DNA of 61,894 bases from Gammaproteobacteria bacterium (GCA_012269545.1 JAAXKB010000009.1:1-61894); one strand, 5' to 3'; counted from the first letter of the stretch, positions 35,733-45,554 are shown. The notes: generated from the sequence alone by a model not told the origin. Numbers and translations: made by a program.

Positions 35733-37231
35733 CCCCGAATTGAGCGGATTTCCGTGCGCAGATTTTGAATGCGCTGGGTTAGTTTGGCATGCAATTGTCG
35801 ATTGCCACCTGCGACTAGATTCTTCGCGTACTCCAGATGCTGAATCGCACGGTGCGGCGCGCCGTTCAGGTAGAAGAACTCGGCCCTTGCGAGATGTACA
35901 TCGACTACGTTGCCGGCCAATCCCGAGGTCTCAGCCAGCTCAAACCAAACCTGTGAGTCCAGCGGCCGCTGTCGGGAAATCTGCTTGTAGATGCGCTCTG
36001 CCTTGCTGTACTGCTGATCGGCGATAAGGGCTTGGGCATACAACATGGATAGCGGATAGCTGTCGGGATAGAAGGAGAGCGCGCGGTCCAGCAGTTCATA
36101 TGCTTCTGCCGTACGGGCGGCATTGATCAGCAATTCGGCGTATGCGCCTATATACAACACGCTTTGCGGGTTGTGCCTATACAGTGCTTCCGCCAATTGC
36201 AGTGCCTCGTCGTGCTGATCAGCGCGGCTTAACGCCAGCGCCAAGCCATATTTCATAGCCAAGTCTTCGGGCGCTTGAGTCAGCCACTTGCGGAAATTGG
36301 TGATGTCGAATGCCGGGTTGTCGCTGTATGTTTGCTGCGCTCTGATCCGAGCGATTTGATAGTCCAATGCCAAGACTGGATCAATGGCTTTGGCTTCCCC
36401 GTGACGGCGAGCTTGGTTTTTAGCATCGCTAATACGGCTCTCGGAAAGCGGGTGGGTGAGCAAAAATTCTGGCGGGCGTTTGGTGAATCGGTACGCCTGC
36501 TGCATGCGTTCGAACATCCGCGCCATGCCGTTCGGGTCAATATCTGCCCGCACCAGAGTGCTTATACCAACGCGGTCAGCTTCCTGTTCCCGCTCGCGGC
36601 TGAATCTCAGTTGATTTGATTGGCCGATTGCCTGTGCCGTTGTCAGCGCGGCCAATCCTGCGTCAGAGCCGCCAGCCGCGCCGACCAAAATAGCCGTCAG
36701 AAAACCGATCATCGTGGGTACCGATGCGGCTTGTTGTGCCTGAATGCCGCGAGCAAAGTGACGTTGGCTCAAGTGGGCCATTTCATGGGCAATAACGGAA
36801 GAATATTCGGCAACGTCCTCGGCATACATCAGCAAGCCAAGGTTTATACCGATAATGCCTCCCGGCGCGGCGAAGGCGTTGATGTTCGGGTTGTCAACGA
36901 CGACGATGGCTTGCAGCGGCTGCTGCATATCGGAATATTGGGCCAGGTTCTGAATATGCTGTTCCACGTAGTACTGGATCAGCACATCCTCGGCCATGGG
37001 CACCGCAGCGTTGATTTGTTTGAGGAAGGCCGAGCCTATTTTTGCTTCCATCTGCGGTGAGACGATACTGGATGAGCCGTCACCTAAGCTGGGAAGTTTG
37101 TAAGGATCGGATGCGGTGGCTGCTTCAGTGAACGATACGATCAGGCAAAGCGCAGCGATCACAGACCGGATCTGGCGCCCGGCGGACGGCGGTTGCTGCC
37201 GATGTGTTCGATGGATCATGTTTGCGGCCAT
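35729..37231 (-). CDS. bepA: M48-family periplasmic metalloprotease with TPR repeats (BepA-like)
   Basis: A 500-residue exported protein. The signal peptide ends near residue 40 ([16 protein letters not shown]). The M48 catalytic core has HEMAH at residues 149-153 and the third zinc ligand region [10 protein letters not shown]. The C-terminal half is TPR-rich (about residues 300-490), with [28 protein letters not shown] and later copies. BepA degrades misassembled outer-membrane proteins and assists LptD. From memory a homologue lies right after nadA in P. aeruginosa, as here. An ATG at 37219 is an alternative start. Confidence 0.92.
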   Translation of the reverse strand: MAANMIHRTHRQQPPSAGRQIRSVIAALCLIVSFTEAATASDPYKLPSLGDGSSSIVSPQMEAKIGSAFLKQINAAVPMAEDVLIQYYVEQHIQNLAQYSDMQQPLQAIVVVDNPNINAFAAPGGIIGINLGLLMYAEDVAEYSSVIAHEMAHLSQRHFARGIQAQQAASVPTMIGFLTAILVGAAGGSDAGLAALTTAQAIGQSNQLRFSREREQEADRVGISTLVRADIDPNGMARMFERMQQAYRFTKRPPEFLLTHPLSESRISDAKNQARRHGEAKAIDPVLALDYQIARIRAQQTYSDNPAFDITNFRKWLTQAPEDLAMKYGLALALSRADQHDEALQLAEALYRHNPQSVLYIGAYAELLINAARTAEAYELLDRALSFYPDSYPLSMLYAQALIADQQYSKAERIYKQISRQRPLDSQVWFELAETSGLAGNVVDVHLARAEFFYLNGAPHRAIQHLEYAKNLVAGGNRQLHAKLTQRIQNLRTEIRSIRG

Positions 37232-37331
37232 GGGTAAATACTACGCGAAAGCCCTGCGGAGTGAATGACAAAACCGTCACAAAGCTCTGTCTGTGGCCCA
37301 AGTCGCCGGGGTGCTGTGGTACATTGGCGCC

Positions 37332-37577
37332 ATGAGTGAAACCAATCCAACAGCAGACGTCGAACTGGATTTACAGGGTCTTATGTGCCCCATGCCACTG
37401 TTAAAGGCAAAAAAAGCACTAAACGGCATGGCGGCGTCGCAGACGTTGCGGGTTTTAGCGACAGATCCTGGCTCAGAGCGTGATTTTCAAGTCTTCGCCG
37501 AGCAAAGCGGTAACACGCTGTTGCGGTCGTCAGCCTGCAATGGGGTATTTTCCTACTGGATCCGGAAAAAAACATGA
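37332..37577 (+). CDS. tusA: TusA-family sulfurtransferase
   Basis: An 81-residue SirA/TusA protein. DVELDLQGLMCPMPLLKAKKAL holds the CPxP motif with catalytic Cys19. The rest matches the compact two-layer fold (LRVLATDPGSERDFQVF). TusA relays persulfide sulfur for tRNA thiolation and molybdenum cofactor use. The ATG at 37332 gives the standard N-terminus. Its end overlaps the next ATG in ATGA (37574-37577), so it is coupled to the PerM-like gene. Confidence 0.92.
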   Translation: MSETNPTADVELDLQGLMCPMPLLKAKKALNGMAASQTLRVLATDPGSERDFQVFAEQSGNTLLRSSACNGVFSYWIRKKT

Positions 37578-38659
37578 ACTTTATCGATGTGGTGGGAAGC
37601 TGGGTAAATCGGTATTTTTCGCGGCCGGACGCTATCTTCTTGGTGGTGGCCATTCTCGCTGTTTCCATGGTTCTGTATGTCCTAGCCGGAGCCTTAGCGC
37701 CGGTACTCACGGGCTTGGTGATCGCTTTTTTGCTGCAGGGTCTCGTGGATCGGCTGCAGAATGCTGGCTGTCCTCGGCTGCCAGCCATCCTCATCGCCAT
37801 GATCGTTCTTCTCGGCAGCGTTTTCGCCATCGTGTTGCTGGTCGTGCCGCTGGTTTGGCAGCAAGCGTCAAGCCTGCTGGCGCTGGCGCCGTCAGTGATC
37901 GGCATGTTGCGCGATGGGCTGTCCGGGTTAGCCGCGCGCTTTCCCGAGTTTATCTCGGAAGAGCAGATCCTTGACGTCGTGAATGAAAGCTCAAAGGAAC
38001 TAGGGAATCTCAGCGCATTTTTGCTGGAAAGCGCTTTTTCTCAGGTTTTCTCACTGTTTGGTCTGTTGATCTATTTGGTACTAGTACCGATTTCGGTTTT
38101 TTTTCTGCTTAAGGATAAAGAAGTCCTCATGGCCCATGCGGTCTCTTTGCTGCCAAAAGAAAAGCCCTTGCTGGACGCCGTTGGCGTGGAAATGAACGCG
38201 CAATTGGGTAACTACGTTCGCGGCAAAGCCATTGAGATTTTATTGGTCGGCAGCGTCAGTTTTATTACCTTTTTGTTTTTTGGTTTGAATTACGCAGCCT
38301 TGCTCAGCGTCGTGGTGGGACTTTCTGTTTTGGTGCCCTTTATCGGGGCCGCGATTGTCACCTTGCCCGTGTTCGTTATTGCCGTGCTGCAATTTGGTTG
38401 GTCCTTGGACCTTGGCTGGGTGATGTTGGCTTATGCAATCATTCAGTTTTTAGATGGCAACGTTCTCGTGCCTCTGCTTTTTTCTGAAGCGGTTGATCTG
38501 CATCCGATTACCATCATCGTTGCCGTGCTGGCTTTCGGCGGGCTTTGGGGTCTGTGGGGTGTCTTCTTCGCCATTCCGCTTGCGACTTTGATCAAAGCGA
38601 TCTATGTGGCTTGGCCTCGTGCATCCGAGAGAGACAGCCCTCCTTCCACGGTTGTTTGA
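37574..38659 (+). CDS. AI-2E-family (PerM-like) membrane permease
   Basis: A 361-residue inner-membrane protein with about eight helices. Pairs near the N-terminus (FLVVAILAVSMVLYVLAGALAPVL; ILIAMIVLLGSVFAIVLL) and the C-terminal cluster are clear. The sequence LVPISVFFLLKDKEVL followed by GNYVRGKAIEILLVGSVSF is typical of the AI-2E/PerM family, reported variously as quorum-signal exporters, antiporters or permeases. Function here is not determined. It overlaps tusA. The metalloprotease gene starts 13 bases after its stop. Confidence 0.88.
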   Translation: MNFIDVVGSWVNRYFSRPDAIFLVVAILAVSMVLYVLAGALAPVLTGLVIAFLLQGLVDRLQNAGCPRLPAILIAMIVLLGSVFAIVLLVVPLVWQQASSLLALAPSVIGMLRDGLSGLAARFPEFISEEQILDVVNESSKELGNLSAFLLESAFSQVFSLFGLLIYLVLVPISVFFLLKDKEVLMAHAVSLLPKEKPLLDAVGVEMNAQLGNYVRGKAIEILLVGSVSFITFLFFGLNYAALLSVVVGLSVLVPFIGAAIVTLPVFVIAVLQFGWSLDLGWVMLAYAIIQFLDGNVLVPLLFSEAVDLHPITIIVAVLAFGGLWGLWGVFFAIPLATLIKAIYVAWPRASERDSPPSTVV

Positions 38660-38672
38660 AAAGGTCCACCGT

Positions 38673-41294
38673 ATGCTTTGCAAGAAATCTGTTTTCAATC
38701 ATTTGGCGTCGCTGATGAGTGCTGTTGCGTTGTCCGCATGCGCTCAAGTGGCACCGGTAGCATCCAGCCCCAGCACAGCAACACCCGTTGAGCCAGCAGA
38801 TGCAGGCTCTGCCGAGGACAAAAAAACGGAAGAAGCCGACAGCGACGTTTTGCCAAGTATCGCGTCCGCTGTGAAAGGCAGTACTCACCTGCCGGGGTTT
38901 TTTGATCTGTATCAAGACGAAGATACCGGCACGGTATATCTGCGCATCCCTGTCGATCAGCTAGAACAAGAGTTTATTTATACTGCCACGGTAACCGATG
39001 GTGTGGTTGAAACGGGATTGTTCCGCGGTCAATACCGTGACAATAAAATTTTGAAGTTACAGCGCCACTTTGATCGTGTTGAAGTTGTACAACCCAATAC
39101 TCGATTTTATTTTGATCCTGAAAGCCCTCTCAGTCGTGCGTCAGAGGCCAACGCTCCTGATGCCGTGCTGGCGGTAATGGACGTAATTGCACAAGACGTG
39201 GCGGAGAACACCGGGGCAAAAGTGGAGCCCAGCGCCGTTCTGGTGGATTTTACTCAGGCTTTGTTGAGCGAAAGTCTGGTGCAAATTAAACCCGCGAAAC
39301 GGCCGGATGCGCCACCTGGCAAGACCCTGACCCTAGGTAAATTCAGCGGGGAACGATCCAAGATTGTTCGACTGGCGAGTTATCCAGACAATGCCTTGGT
39401 AAACACCGATTTGGTTTACGAAGTTGCGGCTCCGGTTGTGTCTGGTGGTGATGATGTAACGGACGCTCGGGCGATTACTGCGAGCGTTCAGCACAGCTTT
39501 ATCAAACTGCCGGGCGCTGGATACGAGCCGCGTCTGGACGATTACCGTGTTGGTTTCTTCACGGATCGGATAACAGATATGACGAGCCGAGATCCAGCGC
39601 CATACCGAGATCTGATCAACCGCTGGCATCTGGTGAAAAAGAATCCGGAAATGACGGTTTCCGATCCGGTCGAACCCATCGTCTGGTGGCTTGAAAACAC
39701 GACGCCGCTCGAATTTCGAGACATAATTACCCGGGCTGCCCTGAGTTGGAACAGTGCATTCGAAGCGGCTGGTTTCAGTAACGCTATCGTGGTGAAGCAG
39801 CAACCAGACGATGCAGATTGGGATGCAGGCGATATTCGGTACAACGTACTGCGCTGGACGTCCTCGGCAAGCCCGCCATTCGGTGGTTACGGACCATCTT
39901 TTTCCAATCCTCGCACCGGGCAAATCATCGGCGCCGACATCATGCTGGAATTTGCGTTTTTGACCAATCGTCTGCGCATTCAGGATGTACTGCAGCCTGA
40001 TGGTTTAGCGCACCATGGGGCTCCTGAGCATTACTGCTCTTTGGGCGCGCAAATGCAGGCAGATTATCTGTTTGCTCAGCAGGCCCTGCTCGGTACGAAT
40101 GCTGAGCCGCAACTGTCAGCGCAACTCACCGAAGACAGTCTCTATATGCTTATCCTGCACGAGATCGGTCATACCTTGGGGCTCACGCATAACATGCGTG
40201 CGAGCCAGCTGCAGCCGGATGTTTTTGATGCGGAAGCTGTCGAGGCAAAGGGCCTGTCAGCGTCAGTTATGGATTACGAGGCTGTTAATGTAGCGCCAGA
40301 GGGCAAATCTCAGACATGGTTCTATCAAAAGCGGCCTGGCCCCTATGATGTATGGGCTTTGCAATACGGCTACGGCGAATATTCCGATGCACAGTTGCAG
40401 GCGTTGCTCGCGCGCTCTACGGAGGCTGAACTAGCCTATGGCAACGATGCTGACGATATGCGGCGCCCGGGAAACGGAATCGACCCTCACATCAATATCT
40501 ACGACCTTAGCTCCGATGCGATTGGCTATGCCGAGATGCGGCTCGCCCATTTGCGAACCGTCCAAGAGCGGCTGCCTGAGCAGTACCGCGGCGAAAGCTA
40601 TCAGGGATTGGTGAATGCGTTTGCCGTGATCATGAGCCAGTACCGGCGATCCGGCGGCGTCATTTCGCGCTATGTGGGTGGCATCCATATCGATCGGCAC
40701 CCACCGAACGCAACCAGTGGGCAGCCCTACACGCCGGTGCCGGCTGTGCAGCAGCGCAGAGCCATGGAAGCACTTAACAAGCATCTTTTTGCGCCAGACG
40801 TCTTGCAGGGTGCACAGTCACTTTTTGTCCGACTGCAGCCTCAGCGCAGGGGTTTTGACTTCTATGGAAAACCGGAAGATCCAAAAATCCATCACGAGCT
40901 GCTGCGCAGTCAGAAAAGCGTGCTAAAACATTTGCTGCACCCCACCACACTTCAGCGGCTGGTAGATACGCAAACCTATGGGGGACAGTACAGTGTCCAT
41001 GAAATGTTGCAGACCCTGAGCGATGGTCTTTTTGCTGCGGATCTTGGCGGCAACGTCAATAGCTACCGGCAAAACGTGCAGACTGAGTATGTTGCGATGT
41101 TGCAAGCGGCCATGGAGAGTGGCGACTACGGGCACAACAGTACCGCAGCTATTTACGCCCAGCTGCGTTATTTGTCCCAGTCGTTGGCAGCAAAAATCAA
41201 GGCTCAGGGCCATACCAAGTTAGATGATGCCACCCAAGCACATACGGCTTATTTGGACTTTAACTTGCGCAAAGCGCTGGTGGTGGAAAAGTAG
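38673..41294 (+). CDS. Zinc-dependent metalloprotease lipoprotein (DUF5117/DUF4953 type)
   Basis: An 873-residue exported protein. The lipobox is ALSAC, so it is probably outer-membrane anchored, followed by a Ser/Pro/Asp-rich linker. An N-terminal domain at about residues 60-330 resembles DUF5117, with SLVQIKPAKRPDAPPG. The metzincin-like site HEIGHTLGLTHNMRAS has the three zinc histidines at residues 496, 500 and 506 and Glu497. The Met-turn candidate SVMDYEAVN follows. The long C-terminal helical part is typical of this family. Substrate unknown. The ATG at 38673 lies 13 bases past the PerM stop. Confidence 0.85.
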   Translation: MLCKKSVFNHLASLMSAVALSACAQVAPVASSPSTATPVEPADAGSAEDKKTEEADSDVLPSIASAVKGSTHLPGFFDLYQDEDTGTVYLRIPVDQLEQEFIYTATVTDGVVETGLFRGQYRDNKILKLQRHFDRVEVVQPNTRFYFDPESPLSRASEANAPDAVLAVMDVIAQDVAENTGAKVEPSAVLVDFTQALLSESLVQIKPAKRPDAPPGKTLTLGKFSGERSKIVRLASYPDNALVNTDLVYEVAAPVVSGGDDVTDARAITASVQHSFIKLPGAGYEPRLDDYRVGFFTDRITDMTSRDPAPYRDLINRWHLVKKNPEMTVSDPVEPIVWWLENTTPLEFRDIITRAALSWNSAFEAAGFSNAIVVKQQPDDADWDAGDIRYNVLRWTSSASPPFGGYGPSFSNPRTGQIIGADIMLEFAFLTNRLRIQDVLQPDGLAHHGAPEHYCSLGAQMQADYLFAQQALLGTNAEPQLSAQLTEDSLYMLILHEIGHTLGLTHNMRASQLQPDVFDAEAVEAKGLSASVMDYEAVNVAPEGKSQTWFYQKRPGPYDVWALQYGYGEYSDAQLQALLARSTEAELAYGNDADDMRRPGNGIDPHINIYDLSSDAIGYAEMRLAHLRTVQERLPEQYRGESYQGLVNAFAVIMSQYRRSGGVISRYVGGIHIDRHPPNATSGQPYTPVPAVQQRRAMEALNKHLFAPDVLQGAQSLFVRLQPQRRGFDFYGKPEDPKIHHELLRSQKSVLKHLLHPTTLQRLVDTQTYGGQYSVHEMLQTLSDGLFAADLGGNVNSYRQNVQTEYVAMLQAAMESGDYGHNSTAAIYAQLRYLSQSLAAKIKAQGHTKLDDATQAHTAYLDFNLRKALVVEK

Positions 41295-41397
41295 TGGTCG
41301 ATCGGCGCAGTTTGCCGCTAACAGGGGATGACGACGCTTGTGACCTTGCAGCGTGCTGCGTACCATTTCGTCTTTCGCAATCGAGCAGGCCATTGAT

Positions 41398-42285
41398 ATG
41401 TTGACAGGGAGTATTGTTGCTCTCGTGACCCCTATGCATGAAAGCGGTGAGGTGGCTTGGGACGCGCTGGATGAATTGATTGAGTGGCATGTTGAAAGTG
41501 GCACCCACGGTATTGTTCCAATGGGGACGACTGGCGAGTCCGCAACGTTGGACACTGAAGAGCACCTGCAAGTCATCAAGCGCACGATTGATCAAGTTGC
41601 AGGTCGCATGCCAGTGATCGCGGGCACGGGCAGTAACTCCACGGCGGAAGCGATTCATCAGACGCAAGAAGCACAAGCAGCTGGTGCGGATGCCTGCTTG
41701 CTGGTAACGCCCTACTACAATCGACCCACGCAGGAAGGCTTGTTCCGACACTTTGAAGCGATAGCGACCGCTACGTCAGTGCCTGTGGTTTTGTACAACG
41801 TACCGCCTCGTACGGGTTGCGATTTGGCGGCAGAGACCGTTGGGCGGCTGTCTAAATTGGATGGCATCGTTGGCATCAAGGAAGCCTGCGGTGATGCGTT
41901 ACGGGTCACTCATATTCGTGATGCGGTGGCTGCGCAAGGAGTGGAGGATTTTTTTATCCTTTCCGGTGAGGACGCACAAACACTGCAAATGATGAGCTTG
42001 GGTGCGGTAGGCACGATCTCTGTCACCGCCAACGTGTTGCCCGCCCAGATGGCGGAATTTTGCGCTGCATACCTGCGCGGAGATACCGATCAGGCCTTGG
42101 CTTTGGATCAGAAACTGCAGCCGGTGCATGACATTATTTTTGTCGAATCGAGCCCGACGCCGACGAAGTGGGCCTTGGCGGATCTGGGCCGTATGCCCGG
42201 TGGCATCCGTTTGCCCCTGATTCCGCTCAGTGTAGAGCATCACCAAGAAGTGCGTCTGCGTATTCAGGCGGCAGGGAATAACTAA
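41398..42285 (+). CDS. dapA: 4-hydroxy-tetrahydrodipicolinate synthase
   Basis: A 295-residue TIM-barrel lyase condensing pyruvate and aspartate semialdehyde, the first step of lysine and diaminopimelate synthesis. MLTGSIVALVTPM opens the barrel. GTTGES is the substrate loop. The Tyr lies in VVLYNVPPRTGCD and the Schiff-base Lys in GIKEACGD. Length is normal. The ATG at 41398 gives the family N-terminus. Its stop overlaps the bamC ATG by one base, the usual dapA-bamC pair of gammaproteobacteria. Confidence 0.96.
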   Translation: MLTGSIVALVTPMHESGEVAWDALDELIEWHVESGTHGIVPMGTTGESATLDTEEHLQVIKRTIDQVAGRMPVIAGTGSNSTAEAIHQTQEAQAAGADACLLVTPYYNRPTQEGLFRHFEAIATATSVPVVLYNVPPRTGCDLAAETVGRLSKLDGIVGIKEACGDALRVTHIRDAVAAQGVEDFFILSGEDAQTLQMMSLGAVGTISVTANVLPAQMAEFCAAYLRGDTDQALALDQKLQPVHDIIFVESSPTPTKWALADLGRMPGGIRLPLIPLSVEHHQEVRLRIQAAGNN

Positions 42286-43418
42286 TGAAAAAGCTCTCCG
42301 TACTGGTTTTTCTGATGGCGATAGCAGGTTGCGGCATGCTGCCCTCCTTACCGTTCATTGGCGATTCGGATACGCCTGAAAAGCAAACCTACGTGGATCT
42401 GCGTCCCCAGCCAGCGCTGCAAATCCCTGCGGATTTGCAGCAAAGCGAGTCTGGTCAGGTAAGCGCCGTGCCGGAAATTAGCGCGCAACGAAATGCTTCG
42501 TTTTATCCGGATCGACCGCCCTTGCCGGATGCTAAATATGTGACGGATAACCGTAATGAAGTTCGCATGCAGCGTCTGGGCGACCGAAACTGGCTGGTCA
42601 TTCCCGAAGCACCCACGACTGCTTGGCCAAAGATGAAACAGTTTTTTGCGGACAATGGCGTTGTGCTTGCTGATGATCGGCCTGAGCTTGGTCGGCTGAA
42701 TACCTCGTGGTTGGAGGATACCGGGCGGCCTGCTCGCGATGTAGTGCGCAGCCTGCTGCAAAATGCGCGCAGCGAAGCTGCGCTTGATATGGGCCAAGAC
42801 CGATTCTTGATTCGGGTGGAACAAGGGCTTCAGCCACAATCGACGGAAGTGCATTTGCGACACGATAATGATGCACTTGGCGAAAAAATCCCAGCTGATC
42901 TGGTGCGGGTGCAAGAGGTGAGTTCTGATCTTCTGGCCGCCGAGAAAGAGCTGTTGGAACAGATCGGTGGTTACATTGCCGCGCGGGTTGCTGAAAGCAC
43001 GGTTTCCAAGGTGGCGCTGCAGATTGGCAGTCAACCAAAAACGGATTTGCAGCGTAACAGCGAAGGTATTCCTGAACTGAGTTTTTTCTTGGATAAGAAG
43101 CGAGCTGTAGCGTCCTTGACTCAATCACTACGCAATGCCGGCGTTATACTTGATGCAGAAGACTCGGAGGCTGGGCGATTTGATATCAGCATTCCAAGCG
43201 AAGTTCTAACCGGAAGGAGCAACACCACGTTTTTCTGCCGTCTGACATTTAGCTGCGGATCTCGCGGCGAAACCAGCGTCACGCTGCTGATGAGTGAAGC
43301 GACGAGCACGGACAAGGGCGAAGCCCACAAAATTTATGTTTTGGAAAACGGTCAGTTTATGACTGATGCTGACAAAGCACAGGAAATTCTCGTGCTGGTT
43401 CGTGAGTTTGCAACCTGA
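42285..43418 (+). CDS. bamC: Outer-membrane assembly lipoprotein BamC
   Basis: A 377-residue lipoprotein of the BAM complex. The lipobox is AIAGC with Cys16. An unstructured Pro-rich N-terminal segment (DLRPQPALQIPADLQ) is what binds BamD in E. coli. Two helix-grip domains follow (WLVIPEAPTTAWPKMKQFFADNG; SFFLDKKRAVASLTQSLRNAG). It overlaps dapA, confirming the conserved pair. It is somewhat longer than E. coli BamC (344). Confidence 0.93.
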   Translation: MKKLSVLVFLMAIAGCGMLPSLPFIGDSDTPEKQTYVDLRPQPALQIPADLQQSESGQVSAVPEISAQRNASFYPDRPPLPDAKYVTDNRNEVRMQRLGDRNWLVIPEAPTTAWPKMKQFFADNGVVLADDRPELGRLNTSWLEDTGRPARDVVRSLLQNARSEAALDMGQDRFLIRVEQGLQPQSTEVHLRHDNDALGEKIPADLVRVQEVSSDLLAAEKELLEQIGGYIAARVAESTVSKVALQIGSQPKTDLQRNSEGIPELSFFLDKKRAVASLTQSLRNAGVILDAEDSEAGRFDISIPSEVLTGRSNTTFFCRLTFSCGSRGETSVTLLMSEATSTDKGEAHKIYVLENGQFMTDADKAQEILVLVREFAT

Positions 43419-43434
43419 TCGGAAGGCAGTCTGA

Positions 43435-44220
43435 ATGGGCGTAGCATCTTTAGGTAGTGGTAGCCGAGGCAACGGTACGCTAGTGGCCATCGGCGGCGCT
43501 GTGTTTTTAGTGGATTGCGGTTTTACTTTGAAGCAGACGGAGCAGCGTCTGGCTCGCCTGCAGCTCAGTCCGGGAGATCTCTCGGCTATTTTGGTCAGCC
43601 ATGAACACCGTGACCACATCGCGGGCGTTACGGCTTTGTCTCATCGCTACGGTATTCCAGTCTTCGCTTCCTACGGAACGTTCAAAAACGGCCCCAAGGA
43701 CTTCAGCTGCACTCCGTTTGATGGTGATATGCCATTCGAGGTTGAAGGTGTGATCGTAAATCCCGTGGTAGTTCCGCACGATGCGCGCGAGCCCACGCAA
43801 TTCACGCTGCAACATGACGATCTGAAAATTGGTGTGCTCTCGGACCTAGGCAGCGTAACCGAGCACGTTGTGACGCAGTTTGCTCATTGCGATTATTTGT
43901 TGCTCGAAGCGAACCACGATCGCGCTATGTTGCAGCGCGGCAGCTATCCGCCTGCGCTGAAGCGTCGGGTGGGCGGTGATCATGGTCATCTTTCCAATAC
44001 TCAAGCCCTCGAGCTCTTGGAGCGTATTGCGCACGCGGGTTTGCATGTCATCATCGGGCACGTGAGTGAACAAAATAATGATCTCGATTTGGTGGAGTCG
44101 CTGTTTGCCCCGCTGCGACCGCGGCTTGCGGGTCTCAGCATCGCTACCCAGAAAGAAGGCCAAAAGTGGATCGGGGAGCAACCCATGACGCGCCAGATAT
44201 CCTTCGATAAGGTGATATAA
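43435..44220 (+). CDS. MBL-fold metallo-hydrolase, YycJ/WalJ-like
   Basis: A 261-residue metallo-beta-lactamase-fold protein. ASLGSGSRGNGTLVAI opens the fold. The metal site is SHEHRDHIAG. LEANHDRAML and GDHGHLSNTQ and GHVSEQNND complete the ligand set. This matches the YycJ/ PhnP-related group, thought to act on nucleic acids or phosphodiesters. From memory the gene after bamC in P. aeruginosa is also an MBL hydrolase. Cytoplasmic. The gap from bamC is 16 bases, so it probably belongs to the same unit. Confidence 0.88.
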   Translation: MGVASLGSGSRGNGTLVAIGGAVFLVDCGFTLKQTEQRLARLQLSPGDLSAILVSHEHRDHIAGVTALSHRYGIPVFASYGTFKNGPKDFSCTPFDGDMPFEVEGVIVNPVVVPHDAREPTQFTLQHDDLKIGVLSDLGSVTEHVVTQFAHCDYLLLEANHDRAMLQRGSYPPALKRRVGGDHGHLSNTQALELLERIAHAGLHVIIGHVSEQNNDLDLVESLFAPLRPRLAGLSIATQKEGQKWIGEQPMTRQISFDKVI

Positions 44221-44295
44221 ATGAAGGCGCTGTCATCCGTATAGCGGCCCCACGGAATACAACCTGAACCAACTGCCATTAAGAGAAGAATCCGC

Positions 44296-45138
44296 ATGCA
44301 ATCCGTCAATGTTTCCATGGAGAATTTCCAAACTGAGGTAGTAGACGCCTCACAAAATTTGCCAGTGGTACTGCTGTTTTGGGCGGAACAGGTTCCTCAA
44401 TCGGTGCAGGTGAAAAACCTTGTCGAACAGGTGCTAGCGGATTATCAGGGTAAGGCTTCATTGGCCCTGTCTGATGTTGCCCAAGATCAAACCTTGGCGC
44501 CAAGGCTTCAGGTGCAAGGACTGCCCAGCATTCGTATCATTCACAAGGGTGCTGTCGCAGAGCAGGTTGACGGACCCATTGATGAGACCCAGTTGCGCAC
44601 GATAATGGATGGGTTGACTCAATCATCAATCGAAGCTTTGCAGGGTGACTTGGATCAGTTGATGGCCAGCGGTGACTTTGCAGCTGCCTCTGCGATCTTG
44701 CAGCAGAGTATTCAGGATGAACCAAATAACCAGTCACTGCGTGTGGAACTGGCCGATGTGCTGGTGCGCAAAGGCGACATAGATGATGCGCGGACGGTGC
44801 TGGCGTCAATTTCTGAGGAAACCGACGGCCGCAGTCGACCGCAGAACCGTTTGGAATTCGTTGAAGAGGCTGCAGGCATGGGCAGCTTGGAAGAGCTGCA
44901 GGCGATGGTTGAGTCAAACCCCGCAGATCTGGAGGCTCGTTATGCGCTGGCGGTCCTGCAAGTGGTGGCGGAAGAATACGAAGGTTCGCTCCTGAATTGC
45001 TTAGACATTTTGCGCGAAAACCGCGAGTTTCGTGATGATATTGGTCGTCTGACCATGATTCGAATTTTTGACGTGCTGGGTAAGGGTAACGAGCTAGCCA
45101 GCAAGTACCGGCGCAAGTTGTTCAACGCGCTCCACTAG
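44296..45138 (+). CDS. CnoX-like thioredoxin-fold protein with TPR domain, no active-site cysteines
   Basis: A 280-residue YbbN/CnoX-type chaperone-like protein. A thioredoxin domain covers about residues 1-105 (VVLLFWAEQVPQS; cis-Pro in GLPSIRIIHKG). A helical TPR-like domain follows (SGDFAAASAILQQSI; EEYEGSLLNCLDIL). CnoX passes unfolded proteins to GroEL and DnaK. The CxxC site reads VPQS here, so it has no redox cysteine; E. coli CnoX keeps one (SQHC). AAGAGAAG precedes the ATG. It stands 75 bases after the MBL gene. Confidence 0.88.
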   Translation: MQSVNVSMENFQTEVVDASQNLPVVLLFWAEQVPQSVQVKNLVEQVLADYQGKASLALSDVAQDQTLAPRLQVQGLPSIRIIHKGAVAEQVDGPIDETQLRTIMDGLTQSSIEALQGDLDQLMASGDFAAASAILQQSIQDEPNNQSLRVELADVLVRKGDIDDARTVLASISEETDGRSRPQNRLEFVEEAAGMGSLEELQAMVESNPADLEARYALAVLQVVAEEYEGSLLNCLDILRENREFRDDIGRLTMIRIFDVLGKGNELASKYRRKLFNALH

Positions 45139-45334
45139 TAGACGCTGCAATCTCGAGTGCTAGCTCGCTAGCGTCAAGAAAATCTCGGCCGAAATTGTCC
45201 TGATTTGGTGCGTTAATGCTCATGCCTTGCTTTCTTGATGAGGGGCGGCAAAGCGATTCTAACGTTTTTATTTCGTGTTAAAAAAAGCCAATTTTCTGGG
45301 TTTTCTCCGGAAAATATGACTCAAATTGTGAGCA

Positions 45335-45393
45335 AGCACTAACTATTCAGTCGGTTTTTATGCACACGCAGACGCAAAAAAATTGTTAGTGCT
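45335..45393. repeat. 9-bp inverted repeat flanking a DnaA-box match
   Basis: AGCACTAAC (45335-45343) and GTTAGTGCT (45385-45393) are perfect inverted copies, 41 bases apart. The DnaA-box match TTATGCACA (45358-45366) lies between them. The meaning is unknown; it may be a site for a looped or dimeric DNA-binding protein. Confidence 0.5.
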
Positions 45394-45545
45394 AAGATGC
45401 GAGCCATCTTTGTCGCGACTTAACATGTTTTTATCGCAAATAATTGATTTATATAAAAGAATTAGGATTTTTCGCCTAAAAGAATCTGTGCGTATATCCT
45501 TTTCTTGTTGGAAGTGCACACATCGTAAGCAAGTTATCCTCAAAG

Positions 45546-45554
45546 TTATCCACA
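45546..45554 (+). promoter_or_regulatory. Consensus DnaA box
   Basis: TTATCCACA matches the strict DnaA box exactly. A near copy TTATCCTCA lies 12 bases upstream in the same orientation (45534-45542). A third match, TTATGCACA, lies at 45358-45366. No dnaA, dnaN, gidA or parAB gene is near, so it is not evidently an origin. Confidence 0.5.

Noticed and set aside
42348-43124. 258-codon minus-strand frame inside bamC
   Set aside because: Shadow frame; bamC has lipobox, domains and operon overlap.
45141-45175. Terminator after the CnoX-like gene
   Set aside because: GACGCT and AGCGTC can pair, but the loop is long and A-rich sequence, not a T run, follows.
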